A DNA stretch of 64,000 nt from Meghimatium bilineatum (taxonomy: Eukaryota; Mollusca; Gastropoda; Stylommatophora; Philomycidae): NCBI GenBank assembly GCA_034231615.1, contig CM067319.1, positions 2,686,501 through 2,750,500 of the forward strand, in the 5' to 3' direction. Position numbers and translations under genes: made by a program. Positions 11,065 through 21,672 of this stretch are shown one piece after another. Numbering within the stretch: position 1 is the stretch's first letter; the number at the start of each line of letters is the position of its first letter. Below the pieces are notes generated by a model, which saw only the letters and a list, made by a program, of their open reading frames with translations, did no database searches and was not told where the DNA came from.

Positions 11065-11455
11065 TGAGTTTGGAACAATGCCAAACATGGACAACGACAA
11101 CACAAGACAAACGTAAACTTGTGACAGCTGAAATGGCATGCTTACGCATAACCCTAGAAATATCACTAAGAGACAGGGTGAGAAATGCGGACATTCGACA
11201 AAAAAACCCCAATCTTGGAATATATCAAGAGACAACAGATCAAATGGTTTGCACACATCAGCAGACTACCACAGCAAGCTATGCTACACAGATACAATGA
11301 AGGCAGATCTAGAGACCGACCACGAAAACGATAGACCATCGAAATAAATGAGACAAATTCCACAATATACTCAGCACCCAAGAGGACCGTCTCCAGAAAA
11401 CTCTTCTACCCTGACGCCGAAAGGCAACAAAGGGTTTAGCGAATAGATAGATAGT
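11065..11455 (+). mobile_element. LINE-3 copy, 3' end
   Basis: The broken frame covers DKRKLVTAEMACLRITLEIS, LRDRVRNADIRQK and a QQIKWFAHISRLP-type segment split by a frameshift. It ends in GGTTTAGCGAATAGATAGATAG, a GATA tail shared with the copy at 52.9 kb. It is 5'-truncated. Confidence 0.7.
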
Positions 11456-11889
11456 AGGGAGAGTCTATGGAAGATTATGGGAAAATATGTTTACCCACAC
11501 AAATGTACGTCAATGGTGCAGCAATTGCATGATGGAATGCACGCTAGAGATCTGGACTATGGATAGTTATCTGAAACGTTTCTTGTCTCAGATTGAGTTA
11601 ACACAGGAATGTGTATTTGCACCTATCATGTTTAGCATCATACATCATCTATATTGGATGATACTTTGAGATTTCCACTTGGGAGTAGACATCAGATATC
11701 CCATTGATGGAAAATTTGTTCAACCTACAGCGGTTTCCAGCAAAAACCAAAGTCAAATTACACATTATTAGAGATCTATGCCAACTCTGAGACTGATCTA
11801 CAGATTATTATTGACAAATTCTCTAAAGTTTGTACCAATTTGGATCGGACAGACAAAATATGTATGTAATAACAGAAATTTGCTATATA

Positions 11890-12147
11890 CAGTACAAATA
11901 AAATAGTATATATTGGGGATTTTGAAAAGTGTTGTCATATAGGGAAATTTGTTATAAAAGTATGTGTTATAGAGGGAAATTTGTTATACAAGTATGTGTT
12001 ATAGAGGGAAATTTGTTATAAAAGTATGTGTTATAGAGGGAAATTTGTTATAAAAAGTATGTGTTATAGAGGGAAATTTGTTATAAAAGTATGTGTTATA
12101 GAGGGAAATTTGTTATAAAAGTATGTGTTAGATATGGGATTCCACTG
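11890..12147. mobile_element. pogo/Tigger-like MITE with internal tandem repeat
   Basis: It is bounded by CAGTACAAAT on the left and GGATTCCACTG on the right, with TA on both sides (11888-11889 and 12148-12149). The interior is five to six copies of a roughly 32-bp unit containing GTTATAGAGGGAAATTTG, itself a typical subterminal pogo-MITE motif. It interrupts a LINE-4 ORF2. Confidence 0.65.
11940..12122. repeat. Minisatellite, about 32-bp unit inside MITE
   Basis: The units contain GAGGGAAATTTGTTATAAAA and GTATGTGTTATA. They are nearly identical, so the expansion looks recent. Confidence 0.85.
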
Positions 12148-13139
12148 TATTAATATGGAGAAAATAGAAGCAATGCTACAACCAGCTACTTGCAAAATCT
12201 ATCACATGCCCTGCATAAAGATAAATGTTGCACTGAAAGTTGTGAATAGATTGACATACCTAGGTAGTATGCTATCACAAGATGCCAACGTTGATGATGA
12301 AGTGTATACAAGGATCGCCAAGGCAAACAGCACTTTTGGCAGATTGTACACAAAAATGTGGCATAGAAATGGCATTAACCTACAGATTAAGCTGAAAGTC
12401 TACAGAGCAGTGGTAATTCCAGTGCTGTTATACACTAGTGAAACATGGATTGTGCATAGACTTCATGTGAGGAAACTCAATCACTTTCACAGAAAAGTTA
12501 TGAACATCAGATGGCAAGACAAGATTCTAGATGCCCAGTCCTTGACAGATATCCCTAGCATTGACACTATTCTGATGCACACACAGATCCGTTTGGCAGG
12601 TCATGTAGTATGTATGCCAGACCATCGCACACCACAGCTAATTTTCTATCATGAATTCTCTATGCAGGACATACGTTCTCAATGTGGCAAAAAGCACTAC
12701 TTTTTAAAGATCTCAATGAAATCTTTTTAAATGGATCAAGATTCATGGGAAGAACTTGCACAAAATAGAGCTACATGGTGCTTTAGTCAAAAAATGGTGC
12801 ATCATCTTGTGAAAAGAGGAGAAATGCTGCAGCTCAACAGCGGAGAGTAGCTAGAAAGTCATGGGTAGACCAAAAACCTTCTACAGTAGTCATCAAATGC
12901 CTGAACTATCAAAGGGCATTTGCAGCCAGAATATGGCTTATCAGCCATCTATGAACTCATAGTCAAGGACATAACTTTAGCTTAATTTCAAAAGTGGATG
13001 CAACAAATGGTCATCATGATGATGTGATGAACGAACAATGACACATACTTAAAAAAATTCATTGCCATACTTGTATTTCCATTTGTGTTAATTTATGAAA
13101 GTAGACTGCAATTACGAACAAAGTGACAAATAAAATAGC

Positions 13140-13492
13140 ATTTGAAACAAAATGTTACAGAAAAATCCTCAGAAAACCATGACCAAAAAGATCACCAATG
13201 TAGCCATCCAGAGAGAAATGAATGTAAAAAAAACTGGCTAAACAACATGGTTCTTTTCAGAAAACTACAATATTTTGGCTATATCAAACGCTATGACAGC
13301 CTAGAGAAGACCATAATGGAGGGTATTATGCCAGGGCGACGAACAAGAGGTAGACCAAGAAAATGAACACAAGACATCAAAGACCAGCTGAACATGACAA
13401 TAACAGAAGCAGGAAGACTTGCTCAAGATAGAAGTTTACAAAAGGCTGTGATGACTGCTAAATTCTGTTCAGGGTATACTACATGATGATGA
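13140..13492 (+). mobile_element. LINE-5 copy, 3' end
   Basis: The readable frame includes LFRKLQYFGYIKRYDSLEKT, IMEGIMPGRRTRGRPRK, then a stop and TQDIKDQLNMTITEAGRLAQ. The copy ends in a TGATGATGATGAG tail. The same C-terminal order is present in the better copy at 35212-36050. Confidence 0.7.
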
Positions 13493-14187
13493 TGAGACTA
13501 CATAATTCCACTTGTGTTCATTTTTTGAACTTACTTATCCGATCCCTAGGGTTGTGAGCTTTCACTCTTTCTTCCCTGTGTCAGGTGGTGGTAGGTGCAT
13601 GTCTTTTTCAGCTGTGTTTTATTTGTTTAAAAAGTGTTGTGATGGAGGGTTTGGTGGTAACAGTTGTTTTCGTAGAACTTGTAGTGCAGGGCAGTGGTTG
13701 GTTGGTTGGTTGGTTGCTGATCCAGCGGTCCATGGGCTCATGCCTTTTGACCCAACTTTGCTGGGGAGTCTGTGGATTTTCGTCCCACCCCGGGCCAGAG
13801 CCAGCGAAAAACTATCACACTACTAGGAAGGAGGGTTTCAACCTATGAACTGCTCCGAGCCACTGCAGCCAAGATAGGGTTCACTGTGCTCATTCCCCGC
13901 CACCAATTGACTACTGGTTATGCCGAACTTCTCTATTGCTCCAGGCATGCAACCAAATGTTCAAGTCAAAAGGATCGTCACGTCCTGAGTCAGTGTGCCT
14001 CTATGATGGACCTCAGCCATAGGAAAAACAGTGCTGTCAGTTTCCTCCTCCCCGCTGCTGCGCAGCAAATCTCTAGCTCTCTCCCAACCACAGAGGGTGC
14101 ATACATAAACAAATAAAGGAAAAGAATACAACATGGCATAAAATACATTGTAACAAAAAAATTAAAAGTATGAGAGGCATAATTGTA
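13493..14187. other. Unassigned spacer with short TTGG run
   Basis: It contains a (TTGG)n microsatellite at about 13698-13716 and a comparatively GC-rich stretch around 13740-13900. Open frames here have no family resemblance that I can see. Confidence 0.4.
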
Positions 14188-14247
14188 TAGATGACATGCC
14201 ATGAAGCTTCTATAATAGATAACTTCAATATAACGGCATGTCATCTA
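14188..14247. repeat. Short perfect inverted repeat
   Basis: TAGATGACATGCC (14188-14200) is the exact reverse complement of GGCATGTCATCTA (14235-14247), with a 34-nt loop. It adjoins the minus-strand LINE remnant. It could be TIRs of a very short MITE or chance. Confidence 0.7.
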
Positions 14248-14249
14248 CT

Positions 14250-14730
14250 TAGGTTTTTCTGTTGCATGGGTGGTTTGTCTAATGGGCCATTGGTGAGACC
14301 CACAGACACAAACCATGCGTGTAGTACAGGGCATTCAATAAGGTGGTATTTTAGTTTCTTCTTCGTCTGTTGCAGTATGGTCTGCAGTAATTCTTCTTTT
14401 TTTTGCAGTAGAGTATTTATGCTGTCGTGTGGATTTGGTTGGAACATGTCTTCATATAGCACTCTTCCTATTGAGCCAGTGGTCCATGCATTGCTGTTTA
14501 GTTGTTGTGGATAATGTGTTGAGTTATTCTAAGGTTGGTGAAAATTCCTGGTTGGGACATTCTTGTTCCCCTTTTTTCAAGTCTATCAGTGCTTTCATTC
14601 TCACTGATACCTGTGTGGCCTGGTATCCACTGTAGTATTGATGCCGTAGGATGTAAGTATGTTTGTAGCTACAAGTATGTTGTTTATAGTTTTCTCCGCT
14701 ATTGGATTCCAGTTTTCAAGGGCTTATAGA
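14250..14730 (-). mobile_element. I-type LINE RNase H fragment
   Basis: On the minus strand near 14590-14650 it reads ILQWIPGHTGISENE, the conserved C-terminal RNase H motif of I-type LINEs (compare LQWIPGHCGIPGNEKAD in the 19.7-kb copy). The remaining C-terminal region is frameshifted and unconvincing. Confidence 0.65.
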
Positions 14731-15699
14731 GCAGACGCTGTGAATATTTGAGTGTGTGAGGGGGAAGGGGTAAATGGAATACCCAGAAGATTAGCTCTCC
14801 TTTTTTAGGGAAAGGGTTTTCCCAGAAAAAGTTATGTATCACATTTATCAGCTCATGCAGCCAGATATTTGCTCACATGTACTCTGGTTTAGAGGGAACA
14901 TGAGTTTGTCTACAGTGAGATGAGGTCAATTTAAAAAAACCAACATAATTGTATGCAACACTCAGTGAATTTGCCTTTATTTGAACACTGAAAATATTGT
15001 GTATTTACAGATGCTTAACATGATAATGATGGCATGCTTAAGAAAGATATTGAAAACATTCCTCAGGAGGACTCTCATTTACTTCCCATTACACAATGGG
15101 TTACTTTTTTTTAGACAAATCAAAAAAACAAACAAAAACAAACATGGATAATAATTGAATAACATAATGTGACACAATAACATAATTATGATTCCATGAC
15201 AACTTTAGAAGACATATTCTTGACATGTTGACTACTTTATGGATGCACTGAGCAACTCATGAATGGGTGCTGTTGACCTACTAAGTATTTTGTGATGTCT
15301 TTTGTTCATTGTCGTCTTATCAGCTTTCCCCTGCTCTTTTCATTGCCAGCAGTCATGCCTTCTATTACTAGTTTTTCCATGTGTTATGCCTTGGTACATC
15401 ACCAAAAGAAAAAATAATTTTTCCTTCTATCACATTATCACTCATCAAGTACCGTCTTAGCAACAAAGGTTGGCTGCAAAAGACCTCCAACATTCTGTCT
15501 CCTGCTTTGGTGGTGCACTCTGCTAGACTGTAACCTGTCCATCTCGTGATGTTACTCTACCACTTTAATCTCTGACTACCTCTTGCTCGCCTCCCCTAAC
15601 TCTACCCTCAAGCAAGGTCTTCACAAGGTATTGTGTCTTTTAATATGTCCAAAATACTTATCATTAAAAGTTCATAAATCATCAGTTCTTTCATACACA
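14731..15699. other. Unassigned spacer
   Basis: No exons, arrays or protein motifs were recognised in this AT-rich stretch. Confidence 0.4.
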
Positions 15700-15860
15700 G
15701 AGGTAGCTCAGTTGTCAGTAAAGTGGCTTCCTGTTCGGGTGACCCGAGGTTCAATTTCCAGTCAACTGGAAATATTTTTATATTACCAACGGTTCCTACA
15801 TCTACCCAGCCTACGGAACATGAATACCACATCTTTTGGGAACGTAAAGGCAGCATGATT
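15700..15860 (+). mobile_element. tRNA-derived SINE-like copy
   Basis: AGGTAGCTCAGTTGTCAGTA resembles a tRNA A box and GAGGTTCAATTTCC a B box, spaced as in a tRNA gene. A block CCTACATCTACCCAGCC follows, like the central domain of some invertebrate tRNA-SINEs. A related copy is at 41864-41990. It does not fold as an intact tRNA. Confidence 0.5.
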
Positions 15861-16029
15861 TATTCTGACCAAATCATCCCATGAGATGCTATAGATGGTG
15901 AAAAATAATGAGCCTAACACTGTATATGACAAATACGCCTCAATGATGAGGAAAATTTGTATTCATACACATACCTGGCAACATTGAAGTGCAGAAAGGA
16001 ATTTGTTCATGAAAAGTGTGAGAGTGATG

Positions 16030-16530
16030 TCTGAGCCAGAACAAGATGCAAAGAATTGTGACACTGTGACCTCCTATGAATGTCTTAAGAGATGATTAAG
16101 GAGGGTTTGGATCCTGCAGGTAAAACTGACCCTGAAAACAAACTCTGAAGCAGGATGTGTCCAGCTGAAAGTCAGTTTATCGCAATCATGCTGTAAACCA
16201 TGATCCAACATATTCCATTATCTGCAGTAAATTGGTAGCGTATCCTATTTAGGACATAGCCACCAACACAGCATTGTTTGGCTGAAGCTATTTTCTGGGC
16301 AATATAAATATGTTCAGTTATTTGCCATTGCTTTCTGAATGGTCTGGAAGCACAATTGCTCGCGGCTGGATTCAAACTCGATACCTTGGCCGCCACAGAC
16401 ATGTTATGTACCAAGCCGCCATAGACATGTTATGTACCAGGCCGCCACAGAGTCGGACACAACGTATTCCATTCTCTGGACTACATCCTGCTAATCTGCA
16501 GGAGTTTGAGAATGAATGTAAAAGAAATAT
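16030..16530 (+). repeat. SINE-S copy split by SINE-C
   Basis: The left part (16030-16224) runs to CAACATATTCCATTATCTG. The right part resumes at 16460 with CAACGTATTCCATTCTCTG, then CTACATCCTGCTAATCTGC and the GGAGTTTGAGAATGAATG tail. The repeated 19-bp block is the target duplication of the SINE-C insertion. Confidence 0.75.
16225..16459 (-). mobile_element. SINE-C copy (tRNA-derived)
   Basis: It is related to 46990-47163 (minus) and 47322-47512 (plus). The best copy has a clear B box, AAGTTCGATCCCCGCC; here it is degenerate (ATTCAAACTCGATACC region). A 26-bp unit with GCCGCCACAGAC is repeated near the 5' end. Flanking 19-bp duplications support retroposition. Confidence 0.7.
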
Positions 16531-16879
16531 CACTACTGTACCTTCTGCTGAATATGAATGTCCATGTCTGACATTGATAACACAATGTTGGTATGAAAAT
16601 TGAATTTGTGATTTGCCTTTTGGTTACTATCAGGATAGATTTGTGTTTCAAAATTGGTGTAATTTCACAATTTTAATGTGTAAGCTCATTATCAACTTCC
16701 AAAATTAGAAGGAAACTTAGCAAGATATGGCCACAGTGGACTATGGCGACTGGTCTGAAGATCTAGCAAGATATGGCGACTGGTCTGAAGATCTAGCAAG
16801 ATCACAAGAACCCTGAATGCTGAAGCCAACTTTAATTTAGATCTCATAGAAAAAAAAAAAATCAGGGTTAAGTATAGCT

Positions 16880-17140
16880 GTTAGAAAAAAATACTGGCAA
16901 CGTATATCAAGAGTAGACTCGTTTAGTTTGGACATGTAATGAGACACGACTCACTTTGTAAAACTATTTTGCAAGAAACAGTTCAAGTTTGGAAGAAGAG
17001 GCGGACAAAGAAAATCTTGAATTGATAACATCAAGAAATGGCCTGGGCACGATTTTTCTACACTCCTCCGAATGGCTGATGACAGAGGTGTTTGGTGGCC
17101 TTTTTGTGTTGATATTTCCAGTGTGGCACCTCTACGACCC
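16880..17140 (+). mobile_element. RTE-like LINE 3' fragment
   Basis: The frame has broken pieces equivalent to FGHVMRHDSLCKTILQE and GRRGGQRK, then a WHLYDP end. They match the C-terminus of the RTE-like copy at 61735-64000. It ends near 17140, about 110 bp beyond the PCNP stop codon (downstream side). Confidence 0.7.
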
Positions 17141-17252
17141 TGATGAGCTATTGGTCAATATTATTATTATAAAGAGTAATAAAAGAAAACAGCATTCAGT
17201 AGTAAGCACACAATCCTGGCAGAAGTCATTCATTCATATTTATTTTCATAAT

Positions 17253-17397
17253 TTATGTATTCTTGGGCAACGGTCTATTGTCTCCGGAAACTCTCTCCAT
17301 GTCTTCCTTCAACTGTTTCTCAATGATCTTCTGTCTGTCTATGAAACCTTGCTTTCCTTTGCCATAGGAGTTCGGCCCAGATGCTGTTGGTGTGTCT
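17253..17397 (-). CDS. PCNP: PCNP exon 6 (C-terminus and stop)
   Basis: The 145-nt exon enters with one base completing the Arg of 'NIGR' and encodes DTPTASGPNSYGKGKQGF, then IDRQKIIEKQLKEDMERVSG and a short tail ending in TAA. This is the conserved '[20 protein letters not shown]' end of human PCNP. The acceptor is CTCTCTGCAG. After the shared block the C-terminus differs from vertebrates and is predicted helical and charged. Confidence 0.9.
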
Positions 17398-17577
17398 CTG
17401 CAGAGAGAAGATAATGCATAATGATCTAATGACGTATAATTGACACATTCACAGGGATGAAGTGTAGTAGGAGTGAACTTATATCAATACAATCATGATT
17501 AGAATATTCCCCAAGCCAAAGATTGTATACGACTCATATAACAACAAAGATTTGTGGTTTGTTCATGCTATGATATT

Positions 17578-17640
17578 CTTCTTCAGCGTTCATTCTCAAA
17601 CTCCCGCTTGTAGTCATGAACCATGAAGGCATGGGAATTG
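17578..17640 (-). repeat. SINE-S/S2 3' fragment
   Basis: TTCTTCAGCGTTCATTCTCAAACTC is the reverse complement of the family's 3' end with its GAA tail. Only about 60 bp remain. Confidence 0.6.
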
Positions 17641-18204
17641 TAAACCAATAGTGCATCATTAAAATGATACACAGCAATCCTGCCTGTCTTTATGATTTCT
17701 TAGTAACGTGCAAAACTTTGAACCACTCCTTGTACATTCTGTTAATCAGCAGAAGTTTGAAAACAAATGTGGAAGACATTGAAAAGATGTTATGCAAAAA
17801 AATGTAGAATAATCATGCACACACACACACCCCCCCCCCACTAGTATCAAGTTAAAACATGATAAAAAATTGTAACTTATAAAACTTGTGATTTATCTAC
17901 CACTACGACATAGTTCCTCACAGAAACACTTATCACAGACAAACTGACAACAAGGTGTGCCATCTTTCTTTTTTATAACGTTCATTTTGAAACTCTTCTT
18001 TAAACTGCGGTAAATGAAAATAAAATAAATAGGTTACTAGAAAACTGTCAATATAAAATAATAAAATATAGAAAATAACAATAAAAACAAAGAACAAATA
18101 CAATTGTCAACGTGTTTTTGCGGCACTTCCTTTGTGTCGGTCATCCTCCGATATTTGGGTTATTTATATTCTTTAAACTGCACTATAAAATGATCACTAT
18201 ACTA

Positions 18205-18700
18205 CGAATGACAAACGTGGACACAAACAACAAAAGCCAATGGAAAACTTGTCACCACAGAAATTACTTGTCTACGTCAAATCCTCAGAGTAACAATAAA
18301 AGATAGAATCAGAAACGAAAACATCAGAAGACTAACAAACACAATGTCAATTCTGGATTACATCAGAAGACAACAGATTACGTGGTTTTCAAATGCTTGC
18401 AGACTACCATCAGACAAAAAGTCCCTCAAAAAGTATTACTATACAGGCTCAAAGAGAGAAGAAGAGGAAGACCAAGAAGATGGTGAACCAGCGACAACGA
18501 AAAATGTATGAACATATCTCTGTTCATATGTCACTTGAAATATATAGACACTGTGGAAACAAAGCCAGGGGCAGATATGCAAATGATGTATTACAGAAAT
18601 AAAAGAGTCAGAGAAACAAACATATAAGAAGCACATGAAAAGAGCTATCTCCAGAGAACTCTTCTGTCCCTGACAATGCAAGGTATAAAACAAAAAGAAA
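18205..18700 (+). mobile_element. LINE-3 copy, degenerate
   Basis: Pieces such as RIRNENIRRLTNTMSILDYI and a following QQITWFSNACRLPSD-type segment match LINE-3. The sequence ends with a frame like KRAISRELFCP. It lies in PCNP intron 5 on the antisense strand. Confidence 0.6.
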
Positions 18701-18837
18701 GACAGAAAGAATTCTCAAACTCTGACTGTAGCCTTCTTGTAGTAAGAAAACGGTCCTGCTAAATTTCACATGATGCAGGTGAAAAGTCAATAAATACAGC
18801 TATTGTTCATTATTCTAAGCTAATGTTCTGCTGTTAC

Positions 18838-18893
18838 CTTCCAATGTTCTTCATTCTCATCCTGGCCTCTGGTGGCATTTCCTCACCATCGCT
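18838..18893 (-). CDS. PCNP: PCNP exon 5
   Basis: The 56-nt exon encodes SDGEEMPPEARMRMKNIG plus two bases of Arg. This is the most conserved PCNP block (human SEPEEMPPEAKMRMKNIGR). The acceptor is TTGCAG|AGC and the donor GGAAG|GTAACA. Phase 2 at the 3' end fits exon 6 exactly. Confidence 0.92.
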
Positions 18894-19124
18894 CTGCAAC
18901 AACAACAAAAAAAACATAAAATTATATTTGATATGCAAAATGAAGTTGACATTTTGGATTGGACACATCATCATGTGCCTTGCCAACTGGTGTAGGCGAT
19001 CATGAATCTCCACAATTTTCGATTTCTAGTACCGGTATATTTTATCAGGAACATTGTTGATTGTTTGCCATGCCACACTGTCAGACTAATATTTTTTGTA
19101 CTTAATCTCTCTTGCCTTCTGCAT

Positions 19125-19380
19125 TCATTTTCAAACTACTGCAAATTAAAAGAATGTAGTCCAGAGAATGGAATGTGTTGTGCTATGGCTTACAGCTTAG
19201 CTGCGTATTTCGGCCTGACACATCCAACTTCAGCACTCCTACAGGACACTTTGACCCTCTATGCGATGGGACAGCAACTTCACCGTAAACCTCCTTACTT
19301 GCCTCTTACAACATGCCTGACAGGTAACAGTGTCTCTATTCTTTTTTCCCCTTTTAGGCCAGCAACAAACGGCGAGAGTT
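19125..19380 (-). repeat. SINE-S copy
   Basis: It is a nearly full-length copy in reverse orientation, from GCATTCATTTTCAAACTACTG through GGCCTGACACATCCAACTTC to the CCCCTTTTAGGCCAGCAACA end. It lies in PCNP intron 4. The 129-codon open frame across it is fortuitous. Confidence 0.75.
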
Positions 19381-19635
19381 GTACTGGTTGAAGTGAAACA
19401 TCAATTCAGGCATTGGAAATTACCCGTAGCTGTTTATTTCTTCTTAGCAGTTCAATGTCTATATCAGGTATGTCTTTTGGGGCATGTAACTCTACCATCA
19501 GTGGGAATTCTTTGATTTCAAAATTGAGTTCTCGGGCCAATATATTTATCCCACAGAAATAATAGTGTTTGTGTTACAAATACCTGCCGCTACTAATAAA
19601 AAGATAATAAAACCAATTATAATTTAAAAAAAAAA

Positions 19636-21430
19636 AAAATAACATCCCCCACTCTATTCCTTATATTCATGAATGACATTGACCAAATACTCTCGCGTAA
19701 AGTAAATGCTGCAATGTATGCAGACGATCTGGCGATATGGTGCAGTGAAGAGAGCGTTGGCACAACAAAAATTAGGTTGCAAGAAACTAAGGACAATTTG
19801 GCCAAGTGGACAAACCAATGGGCCATGTCTATCAATGCCCAAAAAACTACCTATACCATCTTCAGCATGTCCACCAAACCACAGAAAATCCTACTAACCA
19901 TAAATGGTCAAACATTGCCAAAAGATGAGACACCTACATACCTTGGAGTCACTTTTGATCCAAGACTTACATGGAAACAGCACATAGACAAGTGCCAAAC
20001 AAAAGGTACAATGAGGACAGCACTCCTTAAAAAATTGGCTGGAACAGATTGGGGTGCAAATGGAAAAATTCTAAGTAGAGCATATACAGGTTATGTAAGA
20101 CCAGCTTTGGAATATGGAATGTCAGCATGGGGGACTGCAGCCAAGAGTAACACTCAAAAGATCTCAAAGATACAAAACCGCAATCACAGAATTATAACAG
20201 GAGGTATGAATACTACCCCAATCACAGAAATGGAAACATGCACAGGTTTGCCATCAATGGAAGAAAGAAGAAATGAAAAAATCCTCACACAGTATGCAAA
20301 GTTCAAATGTTTGGAGAGTCATCAAATGAACCATAGACTAAGCAGACCTACAAAAGAGCGACTCAAAAGAGGTAGCTTTCTACACTCCGCTAAACAGCTC
20401 CAGAAATCACTCACAGATACAGACCTACAAAACCTAAAACCACTAAACACCTTTAACACATACCCAACATGGAACAGGAAAAACTTCCCAAGAATTATGG
20501 ACAATATACCAAGCATTATTTCGAAAACAGAAACTACTATACAAGTACTAAAGGAGACAACTAAGAATCACATACAGAAAGCATACCCAAAGGATATATG
20601 GACACATGTATATACAGATGGATCAGCGAAAGAGGCAGTATTAGATGGAGGATCAGGAATATATATAGTAACACCAGATGGAAAAGAAATAGAGAAATCC
20701 ATACCCACAGGCAAACATTCCACAAATTTCAAAGCAGAAATGGAAGCCATAATAGAGGCAGCCAAAATGCTCATGAATTGCTTGCCGAGTCACAACAGAC
20801 ATGTAGTATTTCTAACGGATGCAAAATCAGTATTGCAGGCATTGAAAGATCCAAAGAACACGAGCATGAATGAACTTACGGCCTGCTTACTACACCTCAG
20901 CAGTACTACCAAAGAAACAGTACTGCAGTGGATCCCAGGTCACTGTGGCATACCTGGAAATGAAAAAGCTGATCTCCTGGCAAGGAAAGGGGGATCACTG
21001 GAACAAATAGAAAATGATAATACGTACTATGAAAGTAATACCATGTTAAAAGCAGAATATAAGAAAAAGTGGAAGCAAATGCACCCAACTGCAGAACCAA
21101 ATGACCCCTACCACCAAATGTCACGCAAGGAACAAACCATCATTTTCAGACTACGAACTGGTCACAACAGACTGAGAAGTCACATGTTCCGAAAGCTGAA
21201 GATTGGTGAGACAGACCTGTGCAACTGTGGACTGAGCCCAGAGACTGCAGAACACATTCTTCATGCCTGTCAACTCTACCAAGAAGAGAGGGAGAAAATA
21301 TGGCCTACTGAGACGGCACTGCTTCCAGACTTGAGGGGTTCCATGGATGACCTGAAGCGAATCACACAATTCATTGAAGCTATTGGTGCTGTAACCTGAT
21401 ATCTGACTGAAGAACGATGAAGAAGAAAAT
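19636..21430 (+). mobile_element. L-I retrotransposon, 5'-truncated copy
   Basis: It starts inside the RT palm right after an A-rich run (frame ITSPTLFLIFMNDI) and ends at a GATGAAGAAGAAAA tail. It is the same family as 30965-34941, with a similar order of RT, RNase H and CCHC-like finger. It is in PCNP intron 4, antisense to PCNP. No frame lesion is seen in about 1.75 kb, so it is probably a young insertion. I could not define its target duplication. Confidence 0.9.
19669..21399 (+). CDS. L-I ORF2 C-terminal part: RT thumb, RNase H, zinc knuckle
   Basis: This is a 576-codon open frame; the real ORF began upstream in the lost part. Residues 15-22 carry AMYADDLA, the YADD catalytic motif of reverse transcriptase. 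PTYLGVTFDPRLTWK follows at about 88-102. RNase H spans about 305-445, with VYTDGS, an E in KAEMEAI, LTDAKS, and WIPGHCGIPGNEKAD, so all four acidic residues and the His are present. The end has IFRLRTGHNRLRSH and CNCGLSPETAEHILHAC, a C-C-H-C finger as in I/Jockey-type elements. In an intact element the product would copy its own RNA and help remove the template. This truncated copy has no endonuclease. Confidence 0.88.
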   Translation: MNDIDQILSRKVNAAMYADDLAIWCSEESVGTTKIRLQETKDNLAKWTNQWAMSINAQKTTYTIFSMSTKPQKILLTINGQTLPKDETPTYLGVTFDPRLTWKQHIDKCQTKGTMRTALLKKLAGTDWGANGKILSRAYTGYVRPALEYGMSAWGTAAKSNTQKISKIQNRNHRIITGGMNTTPITEMETCTGLPSMEERRNEKILTQYAKFKCLESHQMNHRLSRPTKERLKRGSFLHSAKQLQKSLTDTDLQNLKPLNTFNTYPTWNRKNFPRIMDNIPSIISKTETTIQVLKETTKNHIQKAYPKDIWTHVYTDGSAKEAVLDGGSGIYIVTPDGKEIEKSIPTGKHSTNFKAEMEAIIEAAKMLMNCLPSHNRHVVFLTDAKSVLQALKDPKNTSMNELTACLLHLSSTTKETVLQWIPGHCGIPGNEKADLLARKGGSLEQIENDNTYYESNTMLKAEYKKKWKQMHPTAEPNDPYHQMSRKEQTIIFRLRTGHNRLRSHMFRKLKIGETDLCNCGLSPETAEHILHACQLYQEEREKIWPTETALLPDLRGSMDDLKRITQFIEAIGAVT

Positions 21431-21513
21431 ATAAGGATGAAAACGGTTGATGTTTCAATCTAAGATCTTCGTCTGGCATAGATGCTGAAAAAAGTATGAT
21501 CCAATATCTGTTT

Positions 21514-21672
21514 ATAACATCTACTCTTTATTCTACATTTATACTGGAGTAGAATAGACAGTGCTTGTAACATCTACTCTTTATTCTACATTTATACTGG
21601 AGTACAATAGACAGTGCTTGTAACATCTACTCTTTATTCTACATTTATACTGGAGTAGAATAGATAGTGTTT
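21514..21672. repeat. Tandem repeat, 53 bp x 3
   Basis: The unit starts TAACATCTACTCTTTATTCT and includes TTATACTGGAGTAGAATAGA. Three copies are nearly identical. It begins about 80 bp after the end of the L-I insertion. Confidence 0.95.

Larger units (their letters stand above)
11620..13035 (+). mobile_element. LINE-4 copy, split by a MITE
   Basis: The left part (to 11889) keeps RT fragments equivalent to LGVDIRYPIDGK. After the MITE at 11890-12147 the frame resumes with NRLTYLGSMLSQDANVDDE, YTSETWIVHRLHVRKLN and RLAGHVVCMPDHRTPQL. These segments lie in one open frame of 201 codons (12125-12730), whose first codons come from the MITE end. Stops follow. The 3' end reaches the CATCATGATGATGTGATGAACG tail region. 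Confidence 0.75.

Noticed and set aside
13512-13826. 104-codon frame in a GC-richer stretch
   Set aside because: Includes a TTGG microsatellite, overlaps two other frames, and shows no family similarity.
15705-15775. Functional tRNA gene
   Set aside because: A and B blocks are present but acceptor stem and anticodon arm do not pair; better seen as a SINE head.
19002-19391. 129-codon plus-strand frame
   Set aside because: It covers a reversed SINE-S copy and has no protein resemblance.
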